A stretch of 64,000 nucleotides of DNA from Kluyvera genomosp. 3 (GCA_002211745.1 CP022114.1:3132645-3196644); one strand, 5' to 3'; shown: positions 51,422-63,930, numbered from the stretch's first letter. Notes: generated by a model not told the origin, from the sequence alone. Numbers and translations are program-made.

Positions 51422-52821
51422 ATGAGCGTTGTGCCTGTAGCCGACGTACTCCAGGGCCGCGTAGCCGTTGACAGCGAAGTCACCGTGCGCGGCTGGGTAC
51501 GTACCCGCCGAGATTCAAAAGCTGGCTTTTCCTTCCTGGCCGTCTATGACGGTTCCTGCTTTGATCCTGTACAGGCCGTTATTAATAATTCTCTGCCCAA
51601 TTACAATGACGAAGTCCTGCGTCTGACCACCGGCTGCTCGGTGATCGTCACCGGTAAAGTCGTGGCGTCTCAGGGTCAGGGCCAGAGCTTTGAAATCCAG
51701 GCCTCTCACGTGGAAGTCACCGGCTGGGTTGAAGATCCGGATACCTACCCGATGGCGGCAAAACGCCACAGCATCGAGTATCTGCGTGAAGTGGCGCATA
51801 TGCGTCCGCGTACCAACCTGATTGGCGCGGTTGCCCGCGTTCGCCACACGCTGGCGCAGGCGCTGCACCGTTTCTTCGACGAGCAGGGCTTCTTCTGGGT
51901 TTCCACCCGCTGATTACCGCTTCCGATACTGAAGGTGCTGGCGAAATGTTCCGCGTATCTACGCTGGATATGGAAAACCTGCCGCGTAACGATCAAGGCA
52001 AAGTGGATTACGACAAAGATTTCTTTGGCAAAGAAGCCTTCCTGACCGTTTCCGGTCAGTTGAACGGTGAAACCTATGCCTGCGCGCTGTCGAAGATCTA
52101 CACCTTTGGCCCAACCTTCCGCGCGGAAAACTCTAACACCAGCCGTCACCTGGCGGAGTTCTGGATGCTGGAGCCGGAAGTGGCGTTTGCCGATCTGGAA
52201 GATAACGCCCGTCTGGCAGAAGCGATGCTGAAGTACGTCTTTAAAGCCGTTCTTGAAGAACGTGCGGACGACATGAAGTTCTTCGCCGAGCGTGTAGATA
52301 AAGATGCTATCGATCGTCTGGAACGTTTCGTTTCCGCCGACTTCGCGCAGGTTGATTACACCGACGCGGTCACCATTCTGGAAAACTGTGGCAAACAGTT
52401 TGAAAACCCGGTGTACTGGGGCGTAGACCTCTCTTCTGAACACGAACGCTATCTGGCGGAAGAGCACTTCAAAGCGCCGGTGGTGGTGAAAAACTATCCG
52501 AAAGAGATCAAAGCCTTCTATATGCGTCTGAACGACGATGGCAAAACCGTTGCCGCCATGGACGTACTGGCGCCGGGCATTGGCGAGATTATCGGTGGTT
52601 CTCAGCGTGAAGAGCGTCTGGACGTGCTTGATGCGCGTATGGCCGAAATGGGTCTGAATAAAGAAGACTACTGGTGGTATCGCGACCTGCGTCGCTACGG
52701 TACCGTGCCGCACTCAGGCTTCGGTCTGGGCTTTGAACGTCTAATCGCCTACGTCACTGGTGTGCAGAACGTTCGCGACGTGATTCCGTTCCCAAGAACG
52801 CCACGTAACGCCAGCTTCTAA
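51422..52821 (+). CDS. asnS: AsnS, asparaginyl-tRNA synthetase; one frame break
   Basis: About 466 residues after repair in the C-run near 51908 (VSTP-LITASD). It charges tRNA-Asn. The N-terminal OB fold binds the anticodon ([20 protein letters not shown]). The class II catalytic core shows motif 2 ([20 protein letters not shown]) and motif 3 ([10 protein letters not shown]). As an essential gene in bacteria that lack the indirect route, its break is strong evidence of sequencing error. Confidence 0.97.
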
Positions 52822-52836
52822 AACCGTTTCATCCTC

Positions 52837-52868
52837 AAGGCCAGCCGCTCGCGCTGGCCTTTTTTTAC
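52837..52868 (+). terminator. asnS terminator
   Basis: AAGGCCAGC and GCTGGCCTT pair and are followed by TTTTT. Confidence 0.9.
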
Positions 52869-53220
52869 CTGCACATGTAAAGAAATCTTTATTAATTTTA
52901 ACAAACCTAAACTTCAAGCCCCACCACGCGCAGTTTGTTACATCACATTTCCCGGTAATAACCTCGAACAAAAATCATCCACATTTTTATTGCAGTCAGG
53001 AAATCACTTAAGCCATAGCACATTTTTTATCCAAAACAACAGCTATCTGGACGGCTAAAAAATGTCATAACGAAATTATCACACATCCGCTCTGTGCGAT
53101 AAGAAAAAGCGTTATACAAATAAAAGATAAGAAATTCATATTGATAGATAAGGCACTGGTCAAATAACCCGCGTACATCTCAGAATTTTGAGTTAGTTCA
53201 CAAAGTTCCTCAAAATTCAC

Positions 53221-53320
53221 ATTTAGTTACACATAATTTCTTTTACTTACTTATTCTCGATGTTTGTAGCATTTTCAGGGTGGCGAAAGAATGTTTTGAA
53301 TGGAAAGATGCCTCTCAGAC
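53221..53320 (+). promoter_or_regulatory. ompF promoter with OmpR-binding region and transcript start
   Basis: The block TTTGTAGCATTTTCAG, GAATGGAAAGATGCCTC and AGACACATAAAGACACC matches the E. coli ompF promoter. The -10 is AAAGAT at 53304-53309 and the transcript starts near 53317. TTTAGTTACACATAATTTC with TTTTACTTAC at 53221-53250 fits OmpR boxes. The leader to 53429 keeps the MicF-pairing region around the ribosome site (GAGGGTAATAAATA). The 52869-53220 part is AT-rich with no gene and may hold distal OmpR/IHF sites. Confidence 0.8.
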
Positions 53321-53429
53321 ACATAAAGACACCAAACTATCATCAATAGTTCCGTAAATTTTTATTGACGGAAGTAATTGGCGGCAGTGGCGAGTGTCTA
53401 TAAAAAAAACCTAATGAGGGTAATAAATA

Positions 53430-54610
53430 ATGATGAAGCGTAATATCCTGGCAGTGGTAATCCCTGCCCTGCTGGTAGCTGGTGCAGCAAATGCTGCAGA
53501 AATCTACAACAAAAATGCCAACAAACTGGACTTCTACGGTAAAGCAGTTGGTGAACACATTTGGACCACCAACGGCGACACCAGCAACGAAGACACCACC
53601 TATGCCCGTATCGGCTTCAAGGGTGAAACCCAGATCAACGATCAGCTGGTAGGCTACGGCCAGTGGGAATACAACATGGATGCCTCCAACTCTGAAGGCT
53701 CCCAGGGCACTAAAACCCGTCTGGCGTTCGCAGGTCTGAAATTTGGCGACGCGGGTTCTCTGGACTACGGTCGTAACTACGGCGCTATCTACGACGTCGC
53801 AGCTTACACCGATATGCTGGTTGAGTGGGGCGGCGATTCCTGGGCTGCTACCGACAACTTCATGAACGGTCGTTCTTCTGGCCTGCTGACCTACCGTAAC
53901 AGCGATTTCTTCGGTCTGGTTGAAGGCCTGAGCTTCGCGCTGCAGTACCAGGGTAAAAACGATCGTAGCAACCCGGTTGCAGCGACCTACAACGACAAAA
54001 CTGGCGCGCTGGAAAGCCTTGGCTACGGCGGCAACGGCGCGAAAGCGAACGGCGACGGCTTCAGCACCTCTGTACAGTATGATTTCGGCAACGGCATCGC
54101 GCTGGCCGCAGGTTATGAAGTTGCAGACCGTACCAACGACCAGGTTAACCCGGGCAGCTCTACCTTCAATGGCACCACTCACACTTGGGCGAGCGCTGGC
54201 GGCAGCAAAGCAGAAGCTTGGTCTACTGCTGCGAAATACGACGCGAACAACATCTACGCTGCGGTAATGTATGCTGAAACGCTGAACATGACCGCGAGCC
54301 GGACAACAACTTCGCAAACAAAACTCAGAACTTCGAAGCTGTTGTTCAGTATCAGTTCGACTTCGGTCTGCGTCCGTCCCTGGGCTACGTACAGTCCAAA
54401 GGTAAAGACCTGATTGGCCGTGGCGACTTCAAAGGCGGCGATGCTGACCTGGTTAAATACATCGAACTGGGCACCTGGTACTACTTCAACAAGAACATGA
54501 ACGTCTACGCGGCGTACAAGTTCAACCTGCTGGACGACAACGCGTACTCTGCTGCCACCAAGCAGGGAACCGACGATCAGGCTGCTGTTGGTATCGTTTA
54601 CCAGTTCTAA
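53430..54610 (+). CDS. ompF: OmpF-type trimeric porin (OmpK35-like); one frame break
   Basis: About 393 residues after repair in a C-run near 54298. Signal peptide [20 protein letters not shown], then [20 protein letters not shown] and sixteen-strand porin pattern. The constriction-loop region (loop 3, with [20 protein letters not shown]) and the C-terminal [12 protein letters not shown] with terminal Phe are clear. It lets small hydrophilic solutes and many beta-lactams through the outer membrane. Loop sequences resemble OmpK35 of Klebsiella more than E. coli OmpF. Lies between asnS and aspC as in E. coli. Confidence 0.95.
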
Positions 54611-54639
54611 TCAGCAGACCCTCACTGCTATATGCCTCA

Positions 54640-54667
54640 AGAGCAGGACTTCGGTCCTGCTTTTTTG
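54640..54667 (+). terminator. ompF terminator
   Basis: AGCAGGAC and GTCCTGCT pair around a TTCG tetraloop and end in six T residues. Confidence 0.95.
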
Positions 54668-54793
54668 CGTTCTAAAGAGGAAGATCTTAACTTTTGAAAA
54701 GCTTCGCGCTTTTAGTCTCTAACGGTTGGCATTTTGTAAATCTACCGTTAACCTGATAGCGGATTTCCCCGAACTTATTAATGGAACCTCGTC

Positions 54794-55981
54794 ATGTTTG
54801 AGAACATTACAGCCGCCCCTGCCGACCCAATTCTGGCCTGGCCGATCTGTTTCGCGCCGACGAACGCCCGGGAAAAATCAATCTCGGATAGGTGTTTATA
54901 AAGATGAAACCGGCAAGACGCCGGTGCTGACCAGCGTAAAAAAAGCTGAACAGTATCTGCTGGAGAATGAAACCACCAAAAACTATCTCGGTATTGATGG
55001 TATTCCTGAGTTTGGTCGCTGCACGCAAGAGCTGCTGTTCGGCAAAGGCAACAGCATCATTAGTGACAAACGCGCGCGCACCGCTCAGACCCCAGGCGGC
55101 ACCGGCGCACTGCGCGTGGCGGCGGATTTCCTCGCGAAAAATACTGACGTGAAGCGCGTTTGGGTCAGCAACCCAAGCTGGCCGAACCACAAGAGCGTCT
55201 TTGGCGCTGCTGGCCTGGAAGTACGCGAATATGACTACTACGATGCAGAAAAGCATGCCCTTAACTTCGACGGCCTGCTGGCGAGCCTGAATGAAGCCCA
55301 GGCGGGTGACGTGGTGCTGTTCCACGGCTGCTGCCATAACCCAACCGGTATCGACCCGACGCTGGAGCAGTGGCAACAGCTGGCAAACCTGTCGATTGAA
55401 AAAGGTTGGCTGCCGCTGTTCGACTTCGCCTACCAGGGCTTTGCTCGCGGTCTGGAAGAAGATGCCGAAGGCCTGCGCGCATTTGCCGCGCTGCACAAAG
55501 AGCTGATTGTGGCGAGCTCCTACTCGAAAAACTTCGGCCTGTACAACGAACGCGTTGGTGCTTGCACCCTGGTCACAGCCGATGCCGACACCGCCGATCG
55601 CGCCTTCAGCCAGCTGAAAGCCGTGATTCGCGCGAACTACTCTAACCCGCCGGCGCACGGCGCATCCGTGGTCGCAACCATTCTCAGCAACGACGCGCTG
55701 CGCGCCATCTGGGAACAAGAGCTGACCGATATGCGTCAGCGCATTCAGCGCATGCGTCTGCTGTTCGTTAATACGTTGCAGGAAAAAGGCGCCAGCCGTG
55801 ATTTCACCTTCATCACGAAGCAGAACGGGATGTTCTCGTTCAGCGGTCTGACCAAAGAGCAGGTACTGCGCCTGCGTGAAGAGTTCGGTATTTATGCCGT
55901 CGCTTCCGGCCGTATCAACGTGGCGGCATGACGCCGGACAACATGGCGCCGCTGTGCGAAGCCATCGTCGCCGTCCTGTAA
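54794..55981 (+). CDS. aspC: AspC, aspartate aminotransferase; three frame breaks
   Basis: About 396 residues. The start [14 protein letters not shown] is followed by a missing G ([14 protein letters not shown]), a second break near 54888 ([18 protein letters not shown]) and a third near 55928 ([13 protein letters not shown]). PLP binding is shown by [30 protein letters not shown] and [16 protein letters not shown] with the Schiff-base Lys. It interconverts aspartate and oxaloacetate with glutamate. Each break is repaired by making a GG run into GGG. Confidence 0.96.
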
Positions 55982-56003
55982 TCAATACGCTCCCTGCAGG
56001 GAC

Positions 56004-56036
56004 AAAAAAGGCCGCATTCGCGGCCTTTTTATTATT
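56004..56036. terminator. terminator between aspC and ycbL
   Basis: AAAAAAGGCCGC and GCGGCCTTTTT pair around ATTC. It can act on both strands. Confidence 0.9.
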
Positions 56037-56042
56037 CTGAGA

Positions 56043-56685
56043 TTACCACACCGGCAGTTCATCCTGCAGGAATGGATTATGCAGACGCTCATAACCCAGC
56101 GTCGACATTGGGCCATGGCCGGCAATAAACTTCACGTCATCGCCTAACGGCAGCAGTTTGCGCTTAATCGCATCGATCAACTGCGCGTGATCGCCACGCG
56201 GGAAGTCGCTGCGCCGACGCCACCTTTAAACAGCACGTCACCCGAGATCAGCAAACGCGCCTGGTCATCGAAGAACACGACATGCCCGGCGTATGTCCCG
56301 GACAGTGCAGCACCTGCAGCTTCACGTTGCCGACACTCACCGTATCCCCTTCGTTCAGCCAGCGGTCCGGCGTCAAAGGCTGACAGTCCTCAAGACCAAA
56401 CATCCGGCTTTGCGCAGGCAGCCCTGCAACCAGAATTCATCTTCTTTTTCCGGGCCAATAATCGGCACCCGTAGTGCTGCGCCAGTTCAGCCGCCGCCCC
56501 ACATGGTCAAGATGCCCATGGGTCAGCAAAATTTGCTGCAACGTCACGCCCGCTTCGGCAACCTGCTGCTTGATAGTTTCCGCATCGCCACCTGGGTCGA
56601 CCAACGCCGCCAGTTTCGTTTGCTCGCACCAGATCAATGAACAGTTTTGCGCGAACGCAGTCACCGGAATAATACGATAATTCAT
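56043..56685 (-). CDS. ycbL: YcbL, type II glyoxalase-like metallo-hydrolase; several frame breaks
   Basis: About 215 residues after repair near 56205, 56285, 56420 and 56490. The metallo-beta-lactamase fold is shown by [20 protein letters not shown], the metal site [43 protein letters not shown] and [12 protein letters not shown]. It hydrolyses S-lactoylglutathione as a glyoxalase II-type enzyme. The start at 56685 ([13 protein letters not shown]) matches the family. Confidence 0.92.
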
Positions 56686-56749
56686 GTTGCTCCTGTTTGG
56701 ACTCGTCACCGTTCAGACACTTCAGTGTGCCTGAACGGTTGGCGTAGAG

Positions 56750-57300
56750 CTACCAGTGCCGGACCGGCCCGGTATCAATATGCACAAAGTTGCTACGTGG
56801 GTAATATCCTACACCACCTGCGCGCATAGATAACGCAGCTTTGCGTATATTACTTAATGAAACGCCTTCAATATGAAAATCCATTGCCTGACCTTTCGTG
56901 TGATAGCTTTTTTTCGCTACCCCACTACTGTGCGCTCTTAGCTCATTATTGGTATCAACGGAACGATATCCAGAGATCAATTGCACAGGTTTATTTGTTC
57001 CTAATAGTCCCTGAAGGCGATAAAGCTGATCGAACAAAGAAGGATCGATGCTTTTTATTTTATTCGCGCGATAGTCACGGAAAAAATGGTTTAGTTTTGC
57101 TAATTCATCCTGAATATAGCCTCGGCCGTCAAAAAACTCGGCTTTTATCAACTCACCTGTATGCAGGTTATTCAGCGTTAAAATACGCGGACGTGGGTCG
57201 AGAGGGTGGCAAGCGCAGGCGTGGGCAAGATGGCGGCCGCGCCGAGCGCAACACCACCTAACGCCAGCAGCTTGCGGCGATTAGCGTCAAATTTGTCCAT
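56750..57300 (-). CDS. mepK: MepK (YcbK), peptidoglycan 3-3 crosslink endopeptidase; one frame break
   Basis: About 182 residues after repair near 57195. The N-terminus (MDKFDANRRKLLALGGVALG) is a twin-arginine-type signal with RR. The M15-like catalytic core has LISGYRSVDTNNELR, SYHTKGQAMDFHIEG (His and Asp zinc ligands) and FVHIDTGPVRHW (third His). MepK cuts the mDap-mDap links made by L,D-transpeptidases, which fits its position beside ldtD on the same strand. Confidence 0.93.
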
Positions 57301-57483
57301 GATAATCAGGTCTACAGTCAGTAATGTGATCGAAAAATATGCACTTCTGGCGCACGTTAAGCACCTTACCGGGCATCAAAGCCAGCGTCAAGGCGGCCTG
57401 CCGCACAGAGCCGCCAGCCCTGGACCTGCGGGGCTGGCATCTGTGCTTTTTATTCGACAACTACATTACCTGAACTACTTCAT

Positions 57484-59261
57484 TTATCTGATTAATTGTT
57501 CCGCTTTTGGCAAAATCTGTGCACCCGATCGCGCAGTGACATCATAATTGTAAATATCTGTTCGATATTGTGTCTGACCGTCAGCACCGACAAAGGCGGT
57601 CAGATAATAGAGATTAACCGGAATATTCTGCCGGATATTTACGTAGCGCGTATTCCCTTCTTTAAGGGCATCAGAAATTCTGGCGTCATTCCAGCCTGCA
57701 TCCTGTAACAGCATATTCGCCAGATCGGAAGCTTTATTTACCCGCACGCAGCCGGAGCTTAATGCCCGCGCATCTTTCTGGAACAGATTATGGTTAGGCG
57801 TATCATGCAGATAAATGGCATCGGAGCTTGGCATATTAAACTTATAGCGCCCCAGCGAGTTATGTTCCCCGGCGCCTGCTGGAAACGGAACGGCAAATTC
57901 GACGGTGTGATTGTCGACCAATCGACCCGCCACGGATCGATAGTCTCTTTACTGTTCCAGCCGCGTAACACAGTGTAATTATGTCGCTCCAGGTAGCCCG
58001 GGTCATTACGCAGCTTCGGGAGAATATCGTTACGCGCCAGCGTCGGCGGCACGTTCCACGGTGGGTTGACCACCACATTATTCAGCGCGCTGCTCATCAT
58101 CGGCGTTTTACGATCGGGGCGGCCCACGATAACCCGCGAGGCCAGCGCTTCGTTGCCGTTGAGATAGTAGACCAGCGAGTAAGCCGGAATATTCACCATA
58201 ATCCCGGTAGAGACTTTCCCCGGTAATAGGCGCAGACGCTGAATGTTCAGCGCCAGCACGCCCGCACGCTGGGCGGAGGAGACGTTCAGCCAATCGCGCG
58301 TCGATGCCCAATGACGCCGTCCGCGCCAAGCCCCTGCGCCGCCTGGAATCGTTTCACCGCATCTACCAGTTGGCGGTCATAGGCGGCGGGCCCGCTTTTC
58401 GCTGCCTTTTTCGTCTTGCCGACGTTATCACCCGGCAGCGGAATGGCCGGACTGTTGTCCAGCACGCCATTACGTTGCAGGATTTCACGTAGCGCCGGCA
58501 CATCGCTGCTCCACTGCCCGGACGCAATGCGGCCGTCGAGGTCAGTTTTGGCCACGGGCGGTTATCCCCGTCAGCGCCAGTAGCGCCTGATGCATTGCGC
58601 TATACTGCGGATGCTGCGGCGCCAGCGCGGCGATAAACTGCGGCAGCGAGCCGTTTTCCAGCGCTAACTGCCATTGGTTAATCACCGACAGCGGCGGCGT
58701 CGCCAGCGTGTACGGTTTATCGCTATACAACCAACGATTGCCCTGAACCGGAATACCGCTGATAAAGTGCAGATAGCCCATCAGCGCGTCGGAAAGTACG
58801 ACGTCACGTGCCATCCCATTGACGCTGGATCGGTCAGCAGCTCGACCCAACGGGTAAACTGCGGCTGGAAACCGGCGATCGCCACTTCCGCCAGCTGCTG
58901 CTGGAAGGCGCGTACCGCATCACGGTTTTCCCACATGGGTTTCATCTCTCGGCGGCATACAATGTCGCCAGAGGATTCAGGTAGACAGGTTGATATCCGG
59001 CAGGTAGCGTAGCCAGAATATCGGCGCGGCTTTTCGCCGCCGCCCTTCAGCCAGCGGCTGAGTGCCGACAAGGCTCGCCATTGCCGACGATTGCGCGCCC
59101 GAGTTCAGAAGCACTGGCGCTTGTTCTGCTGGCGTTGCGGTGCTATCAGAAGGAACCAGTTCTGGTTCATCCGCAAAGGCAGTAAACAGCGGAGCAAATG
59201 TCATCGCCAGACACAAACTCATGGCTGACAACCGACGACCATTTTCTTTTTTCAGCAACAT
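57484..59261 (-). CDS. ldtD: LdtD (YcbB), L,D-transpeptidase; about six frame breaks
   Basis: About 615 residues when joined across breaks near 57880, 58300, 58550, 58830, 58975 and 59040. A signal peptide ([23 protein letters not shown]) is followed by a scaffold domain, a peptidoglycan-binding domain ([19 protein letters not shown]) and the YkuD catalytic domain with [40 protein letters not shown] and the catalytic GCVRV. It forms 3-3 (mDap-mDap) cross-links and can give beta-lactam resistance by bypassing penicillin-binding proteins. Confidence 0.92.
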
Positions 59262-59396
59262 CCCTTGCCCCTGTTATCTATACGAAGACCCCTAACGTGG
59301 GCTTACCTTCAGTATATAAAGACAAAAACTATTTTGCCCGTTCAAATGTAAAGAAGTCTAAAGATAATAACGCGCTGGCGGCGAAAAACAGATAAC

Positions 59397-59424
59397 AAAA
59401 AAGGCGACATTGCTGTCGCCTTAG
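59397..59424 (-). terminator. terminator of the mukB operon
   Basis: On the minus strand AAGGCGACA and TGTCGCCTT pair around GCAA and are followed by TTTTGTTATC. Confidence 0.85.
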
Positions 59425-59445
59425 ATTCTGTATTCGGACACATGG

Positions 59446-59484
59446 ACCGTTTCCCGGAGTCGCTGCGCGCCTCCGGGAAACGGT
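59446..59484. repeat. 14-bp perfect inverted repeat at the mukB stop
   Basis: ACCGTTTCCCGGAG and CTCCGGGAAACGGT flank an 11-base loop. The last base of the right arm is the last base of the mukB stop codon. It lies ahead of the true terminator and lacks a T-run. Confidence 0.85.
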
Positions 59485-62400
59485 TATGACGCGTCGGCGG
59501 TCCCTGGCAAGGTTTCCGGTAACTGAGCAGCAAAGCCGCGCAGCCCACCACGTGTACGTGTTCGTGGTTGTGTACCACTTTACGCACCAGCTTGTAGGTT
59601 GTGCCTTTCTCCGGGCTGATGTTTTCCGGCGCCGCGATAATCAGCTGCATCTCCAGGCGTTCGCACAGCTCGAACAGCGTGGCGATAGAACGCGCATCGA
59701 GACGCGCGGCTTCATCAAGGAACAGCAGACGGCACGGTGACAAATCTTTACCGCGCAGACGTCGTGCCTCATCTTCCCAGCTCTGCACCACCATCACCAG
59801 AATCGACATCCCGGTACCGATCGCCTCACCGGTCGACAGCGCGCCGGACTCCGCGCGCAGCCAGCCGTCAGAACCACGGTTAACCTCAACTTCCATCTCC
59901 AGGTAGCTACGGTAGTCGAGCAGCTCTTCACCAATAGTCTGCGGCGTACGCTGGCCCATATCGATCTGCGGGTTCAGGCGCTGGTACAGCTTCGCCAACG
60001 CTTCCGAGAAGGTCAGACGGTTGCTGTTGAACAGATCCTGATGCTGCTCGTGCTGCTCAGAGAGCACGTCCAGCAGCGTCGAGTGACTCTCGCGCACGTT
60101 CACGTTCAGACGCACGCTGTTCACCTGGCCGAACGACACGCTCTGCAGCCCCTGGTTCAGCTGGCGAATACGGTTCTGCTCGCGCTGAATGGTTTTGCGA
60201 ATAATATTCGCCACGCTGCGTGAGCTGATTGCCAGCTTCTGTTCACGGTTGGTCAGTTCTTCAGTCAGACGGCTCAGTTCGATTTCCATCTGTTCGATGG
60301 CTTCTACCGGGTCATCGGTGCGGATAATATCCTGACGGATACGTTCGCGCAGATGCTGATATACCGCCACGAAGAACTGAATCTTACGCTCAGGACGCTT
60401 CGGATCTTCCGACATACGCAGCACGTCACGCAGATGTTCGTTATCCGCAACCGCCAGACGCAGTGCGCCCAATGCTTTATCCGACATTGAACGCAGATCG
60501 TCTGCGGAGAGATAGGCCAGCTCGCGGCGGTGCAGGCGACGTTCAACGTTATTGTCTTTCACCAGACGCATCACCGCGCACCATCCCGCTTTCGCGCTGA
60601 CGACTTGCTCACGCATTTCGAGATAATCACGCTCCAGCTTGCGCAGCTTACGGGTCAGGTTATCCATCTCCGCTTCGCAGAAGGTCAGCGCTTTTTCCAG
60701 CTGGTTACGGCGCGCACGGTTGTTGCTCAGCTGCGCGTGCAGCTCGTCACGGCGAATGCGCGCACGCTCTTCTGCACCCGCATCAGCACGTACGCCAATA
60801 TCTTTCAGCTCTTTGTAGAGATCGTTAAGCAGCTCTTTCTTGGTGTCGTAGGAGCTCTTCAGCGACGCCAGCACCTGGCTGTACTGACTCACCTGCGCAG
60901 CGTGCGTGCGCATGGCTTCACGCGCGCGGCTACGCTCGCTTTCTGCCTGCGCCAGACGTTCGCGCAATTTTTCGTTCAGGTCGCTGTTGCCGCTCAGCAT
61001 TTCCGCTGAATCAGAGTAACCAAAGTGGGCGCGACGCTGCACGACTTCGGTCAGGGCAAACGCCTGCTGACGCGCTTCGCGCTGTACCTGCTGCGACCAG
61101 GCGTAATCTTCTTTCAGCTGTTCAAACTGCTCCGGGTCACTCTGCAGTACAGAGACCATCGGCTCAAGTTTCGCCAACTGGTTACCGTGCTGCTGAATAA
61201 AGCGCGCCGCTTCCTGCGCTTCATCCAGACGCTCCTGAATTTCATCCACGCGATCGGCCAGCGTTTCATCGGCCAGCAGGCTCAGACGCGGCAGGAGACG
61301 GTTGAGCAACGCAACGCCCTCTTTCGCCTGTTCGTACTGCGCCTGCTGCTGCTGGTTATCGCTTTCGTGGCTGCTCAGCGCGCGTTCCAGCTCGTTGCGA
61401 CGGGTATTCAGCTTGCGAATTTCCGCTTCCGGATCGTCGTCAAACGCCACCGACAGGTGACTGCCGATAAAGCGGCTGAACGCCTGATGCAAACGCTGGG
61501 TTTTCTGGACGTCGAACGACAGGGTCGCAAAACGTTCAGACAGCACTTCACGCTCGGCGTGCAGGCTCTCAATGCGGCTTTCGCGCGCGGCGCGGCCAAA
61601 CAGCGGCACCGCCGGGAAGCGCGAATAACGCCACTGGCGGTCGGCGGTCTTCACCACTACCGCTTTTTCCAGCTCGTCGACGTTGAACACGCTGTCATCG
61701 AAGGATTGCGGATCCCCTTCAATCAGGTAGAGATCTTCCGGGCAATCTTCCAGCCCTTCCAGATACTCGGCGATCTGCGACAGATCCGGCACCACGATGG
61801 CATGACGCGACGGACCATACAGCGCGGAGAAGTACGGCGCGTCGTCCAGGCTGACGTCATCATAAATTTCCGACAGCAGTACGCCGCCAAAACGTTCAGC
61901 CAGCGCGTTAAGGCGCGGGTCTTCGGAACCGCCCGGCTGGCTTAAGCGCTCGATTTCATCATCGACGGCACGTTTGCGCGCGCCCACTTCGTCGCGTTCC
62001 ACGATCGCTTCGCGCTCGCGCTCCAGCAGTTGCTGAAGGTATTCGGTCACATCCTGACTCGACTCGAACTGCTCGCCGCTCTGCTCGCACAGCTGGCCCA
62101 GGCTGTTCTGCGCCGCCAGCCAGACCGGCGCGCGGTGCATCAGCGCGGAGATACGCGATTGCAGCTGTTCCTGTTCCTGGCGCAGTTGCATACGCTGCTC
62201 GCGAGCGTCAGTCACGCTATCACTCAGGGCGGCGATGCGCGCTTCCAGCTCACGATGCAGGTTTTCAAGATCGTCAATGTCGTACTGTTTGCCCTGACGC
62301 TTGCAGAAATCGGCCAGCAGACGCTCGGCCTCCTGCTGTTCGCGCAGACGCTGTTCCAGCTCATTCAGACGGCTGCGCAGCGGCTGCGCCTGTTCCGCCA

Positions 62401-63930
62401 GGTGACGCTGGTTTACGCCGTCGCGCAACAGTTCACGCGCCACGTCCCAAGCTTCGTTACGCGCCAGCGGGCCGTTGATTGACGCCACCAGCTGATAGGC
62501 TTGCTCAAACTGGCTGTGTGCCGTCTCGGCAACGCTCATTTTCTGCTCGAGCGACAGCAGTTTTTCCGTCGCTTCCTGCTCTTTGGCCTGGAAGGTTTCC
62601 AGCCATTCCGCTGCGCTGTCCGGGGTTAAATCCGGCAGGTGGCACAGCGCTTTCGCGCGTTCCAATGCCTGTAGCGCCTGGGTGTACTGAATGGCGCGCG
62701 TTTGCTGCACGTCCAGCGCCTGCTGATAGTCGGCGAGCTGGCTTTTCAGCTCATCCACTTCCAGCTCGGCGGCTTCGGCGCGCGCTTCGTTCTCTTCCTG
62801 CTGTTCGGCGGCTTCCGCCACCACTTCGTTCTGCTCTTCGAGGCGAATTTGCAGCTCGTCTAAGTCCGCTTCATAGCGCTCAATTTTTTCCTGCTGACGC
62901 AGCGCGGTCTGCACCAGGTTCAGGTGGTCGCTGGCAGCCTGGTGATCGGCTTCGAGATCGCCTTCCGCGCCGTTGTGTTCCTGTAGCTCACGCGCCATGT
63001 CGACGTGCTTGTACTGTTCCGCCGCCAGCTGCGAGCGGGAGGTAAACAGTTCGCGACGGTACTCCAGTGCTTTATCCAGATGCACGCGGCGCTCGTTAGC
63101 GTGGCGCATATAGTCGGCGGCCACGTAGTCGGTGGCTTCGGAGATCAGGTGCTTGAACAGGTCGCGGTCAGACTGGGTGACGCGAATCGCTTCCAGCGTC
63201 ATCCGGTTTTCGCGCAGCGCCGCTTCCATATCCTGGAACGCTTTACGCACGCCGCTGTTTTCCGGCAGCAGGTAGTCACGCAGCGAGCGGGTAATCGCGC
63301 TGGAAATACCGCCGTACAGCGAGGCCTCAATCAGGCGATAGAATTTACTACGGTCAGCGGCAGAGCGCAGACGACGCGCGACGATGCCCAGATCGAACAT
63401 CAGCGCGTGGTAGTCGGTAATCGAGTTGAACTGCTTGAACTGTACGCCTTCGATGGTCTCAAGCTTATCTTTCAGCTCCTGCAACGTCAGCACGCGCGCC
63501 TGGCGCTCGTTCAGCGTTTCAGTCAGCAACTGGGTCGGCTGAATAGAGGTTGGCAGTCCCTGAATGGCGAATGGCTTAATGTCGACTTTACGATCGCGCC
63601 CCGCCACCTGTTGCAGACGCACGCCGACCACCACGCGCTGGTGACGCGAGTTCATCACGTCAAGCACCGAGTAGCAGACGCCCGCTTTCAGCTTACCGTG
63701 CAGACCTTTATCGCGTGAACCACTGGTGGCCCCGCTTCGGTGGTATTACGGAAGTGCAGCAGCGTTAAGTCGGGGATCAGCGCCGTGACGAAGGCCGCCA
63801 TGGTGGTCGATTTACCGGCACCGTTACCGCCGGACAGCGTGGTGACCAGTTCATCCAGATCGAAAGTACGGGCAAAGAACCCGTTCCAGTTAATCAGCGT
63901 TAGCGAACGAAATTTACCACGTTCGATCAT
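59484..63930 (-). CDS. mukB: MukB, SMC-like chromosome condensin; two frame breaks
   Basis: About 1,483 residues after repair near 59555 and 63725. The N-terminal head shows [20 protein letters not shown] and Walker [14 protein letters not shown]. Two long coiled-coil arms flank a hinge region ([18 protein letters not shown] and [15 protein letters not shown]). The C-terminal head has the signature [20 protein letters not shown] and Walker [17 protein letters not shown]. After repair it ends [11 protein letters not shown]. With MukE and MukF it forms loops in chromosomal DNA; it also binds topoisomerase IV at the hinge. Start overlaps the mukE stop. Confidence 0.97.

Noticed and set aside
51422-52821. 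asnS pseudogene or programmed frameshift
   Set aside because: asnS is essential in this group and no slippery-site plus stimulator is seen; adding one C restores the protein.
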